Part shown: in pieces, positions 11,518 through 26,247 of the stretch
How positions within the stretch are numbered: position 1 is the first letter of the stretch
Layout of the letters: each line of letters begins with the position of its first letter
Source of the DNA: Salvelinus alpinus
Taxonomy: Eukaryota; Chordata; Actinopteri; Salmoniformes; Salmonidae
Direction of reading: 5' to 3'
Length of the DNA stretch: 64,000 nt
NCBI RefSeq assembly: GCF_045679555.1
Contig: NC_092096.1
Coordinates: 14,591,375-14,655,374, forward strand
Notes under the pieces: generated by a model
Told to the model about the DNA's origin: nothing
The model's database searches: none
What the model saw: only the letters and a program-made list of their open reading frames with translations
Translations under genes and position numbers: made by a program

Positions 11518-12865
11518 TAGGGCCCTATAAAATCCACGTTGTGGAGAACGAGGACAGAACCACAGAATCCAGACATTAAAACAAGAATTAATCAATATTC
11601 AATAATGTTAATAGGAAATCAACTAAAGGGAATTGAAGCTAGTGGGGCGTCGACTAAATGTGTTGAAGCTAGTGGGACGTCGACTAAATGTGTTGAAGCT
11701 AGTGGGGCGTCGACTAAATGGTGTTGAAGCTAGTGGGACGTCGACTAAATGGTGTTGAAGCTAGTGGGGCGTCGACTAAATGGTGTTGAAGGTAGTGGGA
11801 CGTCGACTAAATGGTGTTGAAGCTAGTGGGACGTCGACTAAATGGTGTTGAAGCTAGTGGGACGTCGACTAAATGGTGTTGAAGCTAGTGGGACGTCGAC
11901 TAAATGGTGTTGAAGCTAGTGGGACGTCGACTAAATGGTGTTGAAGCTAGTGGGACGTCGACTAAATGGTGTTGAAGCTAGTGGGACGTCGACTAAATGG
12001 TGTTGAAGCTAGTGGGACGTCGACTAAATGGTGTTGAAGCTAGTGGGACGTCGACTAAATGGTGTTGAAGCTAGTGGGACGTCGACTAAATGGTGTTGAA
12101 GCTAGTGGGACGTCGACTAAATGGTGTTGAAGCTAGTGGGACGTCGACTAAATGGTGTTGAAGCTAGTGGGACGTCGACTAAATGGTGTTGAAGCTAGTG
12201 GGACGTCGACTAAATGGTGTTGAAGCTAGTGGGACGTCGACTAAATGGTGTTGAAGCTAGTGGGGCGTCGACTAAATGGTGTTGAAGCTAGTGGGACGTC
12301 GACTAAATGGTGTTGAAGCTAGTGGGACGTCGACTAAATGGTGTTGAAGCTAGTGGGGCGTCGACTAAATGTATCCAAGATTATCATAAAATATGAATGA
12401 AATGCATCAGTGGTTCTTATTTTTCTTTTAACTTTCTGAAGATGAAACGTCACAGGAATGTCTGTCTGTGTGTCCGCGATTGTCCACCACTTTTGTTAAG
12501 CCGTTAGCGATGATGCTAATATAATGACAACAGTCTTCTGGTAGATGGGAAGGTTTTCCCATAAACCTTCTCGGTTAAACATAGGCTTCTCTGTAGTTAA
12601 CATTTACATGGCAGAATGGTATCAGGATTATTTGCATAAATCCGCTGGCCATTTGTTTAGCAAACTCTGCAATTACATGAGTGCTACAGAAACATCGCTA
12701 ACCAAACAGGGACGCTTGCTGGTGCACAGTTGAATTAAAGGGTAACTACACCCAAAAATTACAAATGTTGGTCTCCTGAAGTTTAAACATGGTTGTGTAC
12801 TTAGAACATCCAATATATATAAAACGGAATTAGGCAGGGGGAAAAATTGATTTTATAGGGCCCTA
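11518..12865. mobile_element. Non-autonomous DNA transposon with 17-bp TIRs and a 6-bp target duplication (copy A)
   Basis: The left end TAGGGCCCTATAAAATC is mirrored perfectly by GATTTTATAGGGCCCTA at the right end. GCAATG lies directly outside both ends (11512-11517 and 12866-12871), which reads as a 6-bp target-site duplication. The 1348-bp interior has no transposase, and more than half of it is the 31-bp minisatellite at 11635-12370. The right end, with CCCCCTGCCTAATTCCG on the minus strand, resembles an end I associate with dispersed fish repeats. I cannot name the superfamily. The insertion lies in the 3' UTR or downstream flank of CPSF6. Confidence 0.75.
11635..12370. repeat. 31-bp minisatellite inside the TIR element, about 24 units (copy A)
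   Basis: The unit is GAAGCTAGTGGGACGTCGAC followed by TAAATGGTGTT. The first units lack one G (30 bp), some have GGGGCG for GGGACG, and one has GGTAGT. Each unit carries a GACGTCGAC motif with two CpGs, so the array is a dense run of CpG in an otherwise AT-rich region. Confidence 0.97.
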
Positions 12866-12871
12866 GCAATG

Positions 12872-15800
12872 TCTGTTGGCCTGTAAATTTTAGGTCAATT
12901 TGATTACTTTTCATCCCTTAATACTGGGCATCACATTGTGCTGATCCTGTAAACAAATAAGAAAACGACAGAAATATTTTTGCAAGAGGTACAGTACTTG
13001 AAAAGATGCTGAAATTATCAATCAATACAGGTACATCACTTATCTGATATTTCAATGAGTACTAAAGAATGATCACTATTGTCCACAATTCAATGGCAGC
13101 CATTTTGTTAATGTGGATATTTTAGGTTTCAAATGGTTCACCTATTTGAAGTGGATCTCAAGATTTCACTGTCGGTTGTGTTGTTTTTAGGCTGTAGTTT
13201 TGAAATAGACGGCCAGACAATTTTGACATGGTACCTTGGCAAATATCTTGTAGGAATTGAAGGTGAATGGGTGTTTCACTGAAATGGCATAGTCAAGAAA
13301 ATAATGTTGTATTTGTCCTATTTTTAAATGGGTTGATGCTCACTCAAATTTTAATGTTGACGTTGTAAATCCCAATAGTGATTTGAATGTATACCCCAAA
13401 ATCTGATTGTATTACCGTTTACTTATATATAGTATTTTGTATTGGATTGGTTGGTTTGCTGATTAGGGACTCCATGCTTGCATTAAATGGGATAACTCCT
13501 TTGAATGTACATGTTCGATTAAGTAACTTCTCTGTATTTTTTCCCCCCATTATTAAACGGCAATAGCATTTTGTTAAATTATTCAAATAAATGTAATACT
13601 TTTAATAATACAACTGATAAATCATTCTAAAAAATCTTAGTTTTTGGTCATTACTTTTTAAATCACAAGGGAACAAACCTAGGAGGGGTTACTTTATTAT
13701 CCTGTACAGTCCTGTTTGTCTCACTTCACGGTAAAAGGAAATGCTTTGATCTATGCTTTACTACCTGTCAATCTATGTTCACAGATCTCAACATTGTTTC
13801 ATTTAGCGTTGGGATTATATGTGCCCATTACAGGGAAGAAATGACTAGCTATTTTTCCAATTTGTCTATAGGTGTCAGTGATGTTTTGCAGGCATGGAGA
13901 AAGCAGCCCTGATTTCCTGATAACATATTTCTGCTGCTGTTATAACTGTTCCTCTCTCTCTCTGGTGTCTTCATCCTTCAAAACTACACATCATGTGGTT
14001 CTTGCAACTCTCATTGGTGTCCACAACATCTCAAGAAGGTTCATTTTGATGAATGTTCAACCACTTTAAACTCTTTCAATGTCTCCTGCAGAAATAGACT
14101 GCAGGAAGTTAGTACCAGGTCTTTTGAGAGAGAAACTTGCAACTGGTCACATTCTTTAATCCATTAGTTATAATTATAATATATTTTTAGTGTTGTGAGA
14201 ACATGTCTTGATGATGCTGTGGTTCCTTTGAGATGCTCAATGGATCTGAAATGATTGTGCGGAGGGTGATGGGACATCTGTTCAATGAAATGTTGGTAGT
14301 ATTAACTTTTTAAATGTGATATTGCCCAACTATGCACCATGTAAATACACTCATTGAGCCGTACCTGGCTTCAATTTAAGTTGCATAAAAATGATATTGA
14401 TTAACAATTAAACTAATAATTACTACTAGGCTATTAACTATAGTTTATTTTTAATGGAAATTGTCATTGACAACCAAAACGTACAGCATATTCCTTTACC
14501 TGGTGTATGAGTTTGGAAAATGTCTGGGGTGATCTATGAACTGAAATATTAACGAATGGTTATGTGGTTTGCAATTCCAATGAATTGTCAGTGTAATGTA
14601 GATCCTGTGCTTGCCAGGCTCTAGCTTTGAGAGGTGTGTTTCAGACTGCTGATATGAGTGTAGGGATACGAGTGTTTTTATACATTCATCCTGATGTAAT
14701 GCTACTATTCCTCTATGTAAATCTGACCATGTTTGTCCTCTGTTTTTCCCAGTGCTCCCGGCCCAGTTTATCCCCCCCCCCCCCCCCCCAAATGTTATCT
14801 AATTGGATTTCACCTGTCGGATAGGTTTAAATGCATAGCTGTAGAATGACTAGAACGAGGTTCTGCATTCAAGTCAATGAATCGTCTGTTCTATTTATTA
14901 TTTCTATGTGTTTAAATCCTATCCAATAGGTGAAAAACTATGCCCTTCGTCACCTCTTAGAATAGGGGACCAATCCCAAACCGGCCGCTTGGACCTTTTG
15001 GTCTTATGGACTTGTTGAAAATCTGAGAGGATTTGATAGGTGGAATTCTCACATTACTTCCACCTATCAGAGGACAAGGTAGACTTAATACCTTATTGCG
15101 TCCTTCTGTGAAATCCTCTAAAGATATTGAGAAGTATGTACGGTCTAAGGGTTGGGATTGAGCCTTCTGTAGACACCATCTTGTGCCCATGCACTTTCAG
15201 ATTAGATTATAACATGTTTTGTGAGCACCCACAACAGGTTTATCCTATCCACACAAATTGATTGTAAACCTTCTCTGAAATGAGTTGAGTACTTAGCGCA
15301 TGACACATTTGAAAACATACTAAATTCAGATCTCAACGGTATAGCAGGGTCAGCCATTGTGGGCACTACGTTGTTCTTACTCACTGTAATGTGGAATCAC
15401 TCTCTGACAAGTTGACTACCATTAGAAAGAGCAGTACCTGCATGTGTTTTGTGTCCTCTGTGTGTGTGTGTGCTGTAAAATTAGAGGGGGTGTATGACAC
15501 AAACAACAAACTGTATATTGTTGGGCTGCCCCAAACCAAACTCCACCCTTCGTTTTCACACATTTCAGCCCACGGAAGAGGACAGGGACGAGGACGCCTC
15601 GTCACAACCAGCAGGCCCTACTTCAGGATCGCCTTGTCAACTAGTCCCCCCCCTCTGTCTGTGTCTCCATGGTTACCAGGGGACTGACTACCTGGGATTC
15701 GCTCACAGCTGTGTAAGGCTATAAGTAGTGTTCTTTAAAATCATACTCATGGTATAAAAACTACTCCACAGCTATTTTTATTTTACTGACATTTTTATTT

Positions 15801-18800
15801 GATGTGAACGAAAAAATTATTACCTACCTGTGTTGACCGGCTTCTTCAAGCTTTGCGAAAATAACAAATTACTACATTTGCCTGCTCTATTCCAAAACGG
15901 ACAACTTTTGACTGCTATAATGTGTACATTTTGTCAGGTTAGAGTTGATTTTACAGGGAGTTTTTTTTTGTTTGGTTCATTTCCTCTCGTGCCCCTCCCT
16001 ACTTTTCTCGTTAGGATAATGTTTGTAAATGTCTCTGCTTTGAATATTAAAATAGATTCTGTGTTGTAATAAACTGTTTACTGGGGTTTTGACACTTAAT
16101 AATAATTTACATGTGTACGTTGTTGCCTGCATACATTTTTCATGTTGAATTTTACGAAATAGTTGTTTTAAATTGACTCTCACTTAAGTTGCCAAGTTGT
16201 GCTCTTATTGGCCAAATGAAGCACAGTTGACCAATAGGTTGTATTTGTCCTGATGCCCAGAAGGAGTGAAATCTGACTGAATTTAGCGTAGCTACTTTTG
16301 AATTGAATGATCATGTGACAGATATTTTAATCTTTGACTTATTAGTTTGTTCTAAAAGTTCTACTTAAAATGTGGCTACTTGTTTGGCGAACATTTGTTT
16401 TTAGTAGCCGTATACTACTGTATGCCATTTGAATACCAAAAGTGAAAATCAATGTCTTGGCTAACTGATGGCGAACTGATTTTAGAGGTATTCGGGACTT
16501 GATTATATTGGGCAAAACTTTAGTTTTATTATTTTTTTTATTTCTTGATTATTATTTTTTCATTCATGTTACCAGGAAGTTCATTCCAAGGGTTCATTAC
16601 CCTAATATTGACACAAGTAGAACAAATTATTCACTTAAATGGAATTATTTTAGTGATAGATAAAACTTCACAGATCTGGACAATACTACTACTGTGAACA
16701 GAATTAGTCCCTTGTCTGCAAACGTGTGCTCTGATTGGCTGGCTGATGTACTGCACTGATTTCTTATTGAGTTGCTTGTCTCACTGGTTTAGGCCAGTGA
16801 GGGTTGTGGTAGCCTGGTCCCAGATCTGTATATATTTTGGCTGAGTCTTGACTCGTTGTCCTGCCTACATTGAATGGCAATAACAATGCTAGCCAGAGTA
16901 GTTGGCTAAAACGCATACAGACCTGAGCGGTGTACTACGAAGCAGGACCAACGCGTTAGCCAGCTAATTTGCTTAAATATTCTGAATTAACTTTTAGATT
17001 TTTTTTGGAATGGAAGCTTGACTCAACCAAAAACACGTCTAAGTTCAGCTTTCTTAATGAACCAGAAAGTCAAATGTTATTTCTGGTTGTTTATCAACGT
17101 TAGCTGTCTAATGCGTGGATCCTGTTTTGTAGGATACCCTTCTGGGACCAGGCCAAGGGGCTGGGTTTAGTAAATGGTTGATTACAGTAGTAATGAGGGT
17201 CTGGGACAAGGCTGAGGGTCTAGGTGTCGTAAATGGATGGGGATTACAGTAAGAAGAGTATTTAAGTGAGGTGTCCATTTTGTAAAGCATGAGAGCACAA
17301 TCCTTCCCTGGCTTCTCAGGGTCTGTGCACGGACTGGTCTGCCAGATTGAATTAACTGATATTGATGCCTGTTTTAAGGCGGTAATACCTACCTCTCTAC
17401 TCCCATGTATTTTCTAAATGGCCCTGAGACTTAGTGGTGCTCTCCTGCTTGCATTGCCACGCTAAAAGATATTTGGGTTATTGTGGCATGAATCATTCAC
17501 TGAAACCACTGCTTCAGTCAACTTAACATTTTTTAAATATTACTGGTTAGACTTTACATCCAACTATTGGCACAAAAATATCTCCCAAGTTTTTAATCAA
17601 TATTGCCCACTAGCTACAAAGAGCATTTTGAGGACTTTACAATGTGTTTGACATGGAATGTTATTGGATGGAACTAGTAAAGTTCTCCTTCAGGTAAAGT
17701 TAGCATGACGGACACTTCGTTTTTTATACGTGGGACTTTTGTATTGTATAAATGCACTGAGGTATTGAATATGTTGTAAAGCATTCATAATGCTCTATGT
17801 AGCTATTATACCATGTTTATTGTGCTAATGGATAGGTTATGAATGCTTTGTTACCTATTCGCAGATCATTGCGAATTGCTTTCTAGCCCAACGTCTTTTC
17901 AAACCGGTTGAATATTTGAATAGAGCTGATTTGAAACTGGTTTGATACGTCATTACTGTACATATATACGCAGTCGACAAGTGTTACCCATACTCAATTA
18001 GTGTTGTCATTTTGTACATATAATAATGCATCCATCTTAGATATTACCTTGAAATAGTTTTTACAAACAGATCCAAGGTTTTTACCTGATCAGTTTATCG
18101 GACGTTGTCAGGAAGTTGAACTTTAAGGGGCACTGTCTTGTTTTGAGTGTTTTTCAATAAACTAGTTTTCTTCGTCTTTGACGTCGGGTCTTCGTGAACC
18201 ATTAGGCCAAATATTACTGTCCCTGACATTGCTGATTTGGTTTAATCAAATGTACACTTAATCAATAGAATGCAATGTATATAAAGGATGGAATAAGACC
18301 GTAGGATATTACTGAGGTCTGTGTAGTTTTTTTTTTCTGTTTTGTGAAAATATTGTACTGGTCTAATTTCATCAACAAAACTTAAAACATTTTTTTTCCT
18401 CAGGTATGATTGACACGATAAAAAAGGGAAACTAGTTATAGGCCCTTCAAGGCTCTTGGTTATCTTTATTATAATTTACTCATAGTTACACTTACACCAA
18501 ATGCTGAATTGTACATTAGGCTGTAGTTCTTTTTGCCCTTATTTAATTTACAGCTCCATGACATTCACCCAAAGGTAAGTCGTCGGTTCCAGATCCATGA
18601 AGAATGACGGAATGCAATTTTTTCTGAAGTAGTAGCTATTCAATATACTTAATGTGTTCCTCTTCGCATTATAGCAAAGTAAGGAAATAAACTGCTGGAA
18701 CTACAATTTACATATGGATAATTATCAAATATACAAGATAAATGTCTCAACCAGGCTGATTATTACACTATGCAGACTAAAACACTCAATGTGTGTTTCA

Positions 18801-19179
18801 GATTATATTGCTATTTTAATTATATGATTTATTAGATAGAATATTTGCATTAAGAATAAAGGCAGTAGGTTCTCTGAGCTTGTAACGTTACCACCATGTG
18901 CCTTCTCTAAAAAATTAATAAAATAATCGAAACTACATTGTGACTCCATTTACTCTGTTTATTACTTGAAGACATGAGGCTATTGGATATATTTGTGAAA
19001 ATTGCAGCGATGATCGCAAACGACTCGATATCGCCATCTGCCGGCATTGGGGCTACAGTTGGTGAGAAATGCTTCTTTAAAAAACAACTGTAGTCCGAAA
19101 CCTTGGCTCACATTAAACGCAATTTTATGTTTATAAATATACATTTTATTAATTCCAGTAGCCGATGTGGACGTCAGCA
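12872..19179. other. CPSF6-YEATS4 interval, AT-rich, no confident gene (copy A)
   Basis: I see no conserved coding exon here. Candidate poly(A) signals AATAAA occur at 13586-13591, 16068-16073 and 18156-18161. The last two are followed by G/T-rich sequence and could end long CPSF6 transcripts. A less AT-rich block from 15569, after a CATTTCAG acceptor-like site, could be a spliced 3' UTR exon. A poly-C run near 14771 differs by one base from copy B. In mammals LYZ lies in this interval, but I see no lysozyme exon here. Confidence 0.4.
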
Positions 19180-19500
19180 TGTGGGATTATGTATAAATGG
19201 CCTAGCTTCGATGATCACTCGAACCATGACTCGTGTCCAGAAGAGAGCCTGCAGAATAATTCGGGACGGGTCGTACACCAGCTGCCGGGGAAGCCCTCGG
19301 AATCATGTCCTTGGAGAGCAAACGGGAGCAGATTTCCCTGACATTTGCTAAATCCCTGCAGAACTCTCAGTTTGCAGACTGGCTCCCCCCAACTAGACAG
19401 CAGACAACTGGACGGGCAACTGGCGACAGCCACAAACGGAACACTCCCATGACACGCACAGGCTGCTTATCGGAACTTTCCCATTCCATACTTCACTAAA
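19180..19500 (+). mobile_element. Decayed LINE reverse-transcriptase 3' fragment (copy A)
   Basis: Two overlapping plus-strand frames carry pieces of a non-LTR retrotransposon ORF2 C-terminus, including RVQKRACRII in one frame and REQISLTFAKSLQNS in another. A frameshift near 19300 separates them. The motif style resembles jockey/CR1-like elements, but the family is not certain. It is a short, dead fragment about 500 bp upstream of YEATS4 exon 1. Confidence 0.6.
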
Positions 19501-19799
19501 CTGATCAATGCACACACCATATAGCCCAGGGGCCTTAATAATGCCTTCTTAAAAGCTCCTAAGATCTATTTTCTTTAGCTGCCACCCCAAACATTGTCGT
19601 TGTATTATTGTTGTTTTCTATATATTGCATAGTTTAACATTGTATTACATGTTTTGCTAGTTTAGGATTTTACTATTTGATGATTGTAAAGTGGTTTACA
19701 CAATTCAGTCTATATAACTGCAAGAAACTAATAAACATACTACTTACTATTACAGGGCACAAAGCAGAACATTAGACAAGAGGACCCTTATCGTTTTAG

Positions 19800-20012
19800 C
19801 TCTGAGTGTTTCCCGTGTTCACATCGGACCACGAAAAATGTAACGTACTTCCGGTGCTTGTTTGGCTGGCAATTTGAAATGTGTACAATGTAAAATCGTG
19901 TTGTTTTCATAGATTTAATGGCAATCTTATCAAATGACACATCCCAAATCACTACTGCAAGAGTCCTATAGTGACATATACTAGTTTAACGTCACTTTCT
20001 AGTCTCTATACT
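19800..20012 (+). promoter_or_regulatory. YEATS4 promoter / 5' UTR region (copy A)
   Basis: This is the stretch just upstream of the YEATS4 ATG. An ETS-type ACTTCCGGTG lies at 19847-19856, about 160 bp before the start codon. No TATA box is convincing, which is usual for a broadly expressed chromatin gene. The copy B equivalent is 56332-56544, with the ETS motif at 56379-56388. Confidence 0.4.
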
Positions 20013-22563
<2,551 letters not shown>

Positions 22564-22577
22564 TACACACACACACT

Positions 22578-22756
22578 GGGTGAATCTCAATTGTATTTTC
22601 TGGATTCCTCATACCTTCTCTCCTTGCATCCTTCTCAAAACCCATTGGAACACAAGATGTGAGGTTCCTTGCCTTGGATCTTCTCTTCCTATGTATTTTG
22701 AGAAGGAGATGAGAGAGGACGCAATGACTCATAGATATACAATTGAGACACACCCT
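22578..22756. mobile_element. Foldback MITE in the YEATS4 3' UTR (copy A)
   Basis: GGGTGAATCTCAATTGTAT on the left mirrors ATACAATTGAGACACACCCT on the right, enclosing about 180 bp. An inner hairpin is built from TTCTCAAAACCCATTGGAA and TATTTTGAGAAGGAG. The element begins 14 bases after the YEATS4 stop, so it must lie in the 3' UTR unless the transcript ends almost immediately. The copy B equivalent is 59112-59290. Confidence 0.7.
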
Positions 22757-23857
22757 AAATTCCAAATCAACCTATAGGCCATCTTCCCTAGGCACCCCTG
22801 TAGATCTGAAGGGTTTGGATAGGTGGATGCAATATGGTACTTGTGACTCACCTTGTCTTCTGATTTCTGATAGGCTGGATGGAGTTCCCGCCTTTTTTCT
22901 TCCACCTATCCAACCCCTTCAGAGCAAATGGGAGGGGCCAGGGAGGAGGGGCTAGGGATGGATTTGGACTTGCCCTAGTCTGGAATCCATACAGAGTATC
23001 ACTCCGTTTTACGATTGTTTAATTCCATAATATAATATCTCAGATACTTCGCAGATGCTTTCATCCAAAGTGACTTAGTCATGCGTGCGTACATTTGTCG
23101 TACGGGTGGTCCCTGGAATGGACTCCACCATCCTGGCATTACTAGCACCATGCTCATCCTGACAGAGGACCTCAACATCATTGTTATGGATGATGTCACA
23201 TTGCACTAACAATAGAGAAATGTAGAGGTATTCAGTTTGAATTCCAGACTTAACACTGCCTAGCAAAATGGTTCTATATGATCCTGTACATAACAAGAAA
23301 ACTGAAGATAATCAATGTTAGTTTCTCTCCACTCTCAATTCAACTCAGATTTACCACAGAAAGCTCTCATGTTGCACTGTCACATTTTTGTAGACTGGTC
23401 TGAATGTGAATCGGGTTTGTGCTTCTGTTTTTTTTAATTCATTTTGATGTAAAACTCAAACCAGTTTTTCTTTGATTTCTCCTTTTGTATAAAATGATTA
23501 GAACACGATTGTTAGAACTGATGGATCAAACATGTCTTAGATGCTATTCAGGGTTATTTACAGATTATTGTTTTGTCAAAGATTGATCTCTTAAATACAT
23601 CTGGATAGCCTGGGCATGCCATTGCCAACTGTCTCGGGATCAATACATGTGTCAACCCTTTTGATATGAGTTCAGTTCTTGATCACCATTTAGATAAAGG
23701 ATAGAGAACGACAGCAGACATTTTCATTTCTGTTGGAGAGCGCTAAACTGTTGCTTTCCTTGTAAGGAGACCGGAGCGCTGTAATGAGTAATGGATATAC
23801 AGCCTCTGCATTACCCTTCCACCACCACTAGAGAGCGGTGATGAGCAGATGGTTATT
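22757..23857. other. Downstream of YEATS4, no gene seen (copy A)
   Basis: This interval contains a further hairpin-forming repeat at about 22800-22970, where GGTTTGGATAGGTGGA is mirrored by TCCACCTATCCAACC. Otherwise it is unremarkable AT-rich sequence without a coding exon or a clear AATAAA signal. The copy B equivalent is 59291-60391. Confidence 0.4.
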
Positions 23858-24624
23858 GGAAGAGGGAGGGGGCAACAATTGTTTGTATTGGAAGAGGGAG
23901 GGGCAACAATTGTTTGTATTGGAAGAGGGAGGGGCAACAATTGTTTGTATTGGAAGAGGGAGGGGCAACAATTGTTTGTATTGGAAGAGGGAGGGGCAAC
24001 AATTGTTTGTATTGGAAGAGGGAGGGGCAACAATTGTTTGTATTGGAAGAGGGAGGGGCAACAATTGTTTGTATTGGAAGAGGGAGGGGCAACAATTGTT
24101 TGTATTGGAAGAGGGAGGGGCAACAATTGTTTGTATTGGAAGAGGGAGGGGCAACAAGTGTTTGTATTGGAAGAGGGAGGGGCAACAATTGTTTGTATTG
24201 GAAGAGGGAGGGGCAACAATTGTTTGAATTGGAAGAGGGAGGGGGCAACAATTGTTTGTATTGGAAGAGGGAGGGGCAACAATTGTTTGTATTGGAAGAG
24301 GGAGGGGCAACAATTGTTTGTATTGGAAGAGGGAGGGGCAACAATTGTTTGTATTGAAAGAGGGAGGGGCAACAATTGTTTGTATTGGAAGAGGGAGGGG
24401 CAACAATTGTTTGTATTGGAAGAGGGAGGGGCAACAATTGTTTGTATTGGAAGAGGGAGGGGCAACAATTGTTTGTATTGGAAGAGGGAGGGGCAACAAT
24501 TGTTTGTATTGGAAGAGGGAGGGGCAACAATTGTTTGTATTGGAAGAGGGAGGGGCAACAATTGTTTGTATTGGAAGAGGGAGGGGCAACAATTGTTTGT
24601 ATTGGAAGAGGGAGGGGCAACAAT
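23858..24624. repeat. 31-bp minisatellite, about 25 units (copy A)
   Basis: The unit is GGAAGAGGGAGGGGCAACAA followed by TTGTTTGTATT. Only one unit in this copy has CAACAAGTG for CAACAATTG. Because 31 is not a multiple of three, the array repeats its reading pattern every 93 bases and leaves several frames open on both strands; none is a gene. The G-runs in each unit could support G-quadruplex formation. Confidence 0.97.
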
Positions 24625-24948
24625 GATAAAACCGTGTGAGTGAAGAAGGGCAGGGGCTTTTTGCATCAACAACATGTGCATAGCAGCATTAATAGTGTAT
24701 TGTATTATAACATATTGAACAGCGTTCCTTTACTCTGCATTTCACTTCAATTGTCATTTGTAGTTTTTTTCTGAGAACGAATTCCCTGGTCAAATCTAAA
24801 TCTAATACATGGTGAATGCTGAGGTGGGTTTAGTAGATACTCAGTTCATTCCAGACTCTTGTCTTCAGAATACCACTAGAGTTAGTTAGAGGGGACAACT
24901 GAACAGATTGTGTGGCCCTCAAACCCACACATCTCCAAAGTGGTCTCC

Positions 24949-25012
24949 CACTCTCTTTCCCTCTCACTCTCTTTCCCTCTCACTCTCTTTCCCTCTCACT
25001 CTCTTTCCCTCT
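24949..25012. repeat. 16-bp CT-rich tandem repeat, 4 units (copy A)
   Basis: There are four units of ACTCTCTTTCCCTCTC. The copy B equivalent is at about 61210-61273 with the same unit number. Confidence 0.85.
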
Positions 25013-25158
25013 CTGCCTTGTTGAACGCACCAGAACGTAACACTGAATTACAGTATATCTCAGACATTGAAAAGGGAGAGCCGTGTGATTACAGTGTTTG
25101 GTAATGACACGAGATATAATAGTAACTGATCTGGGACAGCTCGAAGCATCCACGGTAC

Positions 25159-25227
25159 CCTATTCCCTTTATAGTGCACTATTTCTGGGACTCTTGGTCG
25201 AAAGTAGTGCACTACATAGGGAATAGG
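25159..25227. mobile_element. Salmonid TAGTGCACTA foldback repeat (copy A)
   Basis: CCTATTCCCTTTATAGTGCA on the left is mirrored by TGCACTACATAGGGAATAGG on the right around a short loop containing GGTCGAAAGTAG. I recognise this as one of the commonest dispersed repeats in salmonid genomic sequence, which is part of the reason for naming the organism group. The copy B equivalent is 61422-61490. Confidence 0.8.
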
Positions 25228-25689
25228 ATGTGATTTGGGACGACCCAGGCCATGTCAGACCACAGTCCTGTAATCTCCCCATCTTCTCCATCATTGGTTC
25301 TATGGAGACATAGTCATTGTATTGTTAGGCTGACTTGTTAAATAGGCACATATTCAACTGACCACAGGCACAACAACTATACAAGGACTCTCTCTCGCTC
25401 TCTTTCACATACACAGGGAGATAAATCATTCCATGCATGCAGCGGCTGCCCTGGCCTCTGATCCTACAAAGATCAGACATTAAATAAATAGACGCTGAGC
25501 TCTGGAAGGAATGCTTGTTTATATTCCAGCGTTTTCTTTAGAAATACCCTCAAGCTTTACACTGGCATGCGCTCACTAAGGCCCACTTGTAATGTAGCCT
25601 ACTGTCTGGGTCCTTTGTCAATGTGGTGCCGTTCTGGAAATCCCAGGCTCAGACGGACTATTCCCTGTCTACTAGACGTTAGTTACTGC

Positions 25690-26247
25690 TTATAAGCGGA
25701 AGAGAATAGTGCGGCTTTCAAAGAAGATAGAATACGTTTTTGCTTTTGAAATAAACTTTGAAAAGAATTTGACTGCGACCCGACCCGGATGCAGTCTAGG
25801 GATACTGGCGTGTTCGGGACGAGATCGAGGCACTGCACTGCCTGAGCTCGGGGAGGGGAGCTGCCTGCTGGAGAGAGAGTTGCTGGGCGAGTGAGCGATT
25901 TACTACAACAAGACAGGTCGACAGCGAGAACAACTTCAGCACGCCTAACTAGTTACTAGGTATTTTCAAAACGAATAGAAAATAAGCTCGGAAGGCAGCG
26001 CGGGAGCTATTTATAACATTTGCTGGCTGATAGAGTGCCAAATTGGTCACGTTCGTAAAGTAATATTTTTTTGCGGGGCGACAGATCGGAGGAGGGACGG
26101 GAGTGTGTGAAGCACTTTGATGTGGGCTGCTGATGGTTGTAGCAGTGAGGAGAAGGGATTTAAAAACTTTCCTAAACACAAAAACAAGGGATTCGTGGCA
26201 ATATTTCCCGAAATACATCTCTGGTTTACCCACGAAGCTTTTCCTCT
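25690..26247 (+). other. CpG-containing 5' UTR exon, probably FRS2 (copy A)
   Basis: A TATA-like TTATAAGCGG near 25690 precedes a block that is clearly richer in CpG and G+C than its surroundings, including GAGCTCGGGGAGGGGAGCTG. A strong donor, CCTCT|GTAAGT, follows at 26247/26248. No long coding frame crosses it, so it reads as a non-coding first exon with short upstream frames. In mammals FRS2, which has non-coding 5' exons, follows YEATS4 on the same strand, so FRS2 is the best guess. The sequence itself does not identify the gene, and the exon start is approximate. Confidence 0.4.

Noticed and set aside
11635-12370. CRISPR-like array of 31-bp repeats
   Set aside because: Units are directly adjacent with no unique spacers, and the genome is vertebrate. 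It is a minisatellite.
18544-18573. Possible microexon between TTTACAG and GTAAGT
   Set aside because: About 20 bases flanked by splice-like motifs in the CPSF6-YEATS4 interval, but nothing ties it to either gene and such matches are expected by chance.
12872-19179. Lysozyme gene expected between CPSF6 and YEATS4 by mammalian synteny
   Set aside because: No lysozyme-like exon or active-site motif was seen in any frame, so it appears absent from this locus.
23743-24681. 312-codon minus-strand frame rich in LPLPIQT repeats
   Set aside because: The 31-bp minisatellite repeats its frame every 93 bases, and equally long frames exist on the other strand. There is no splice or promoter context.
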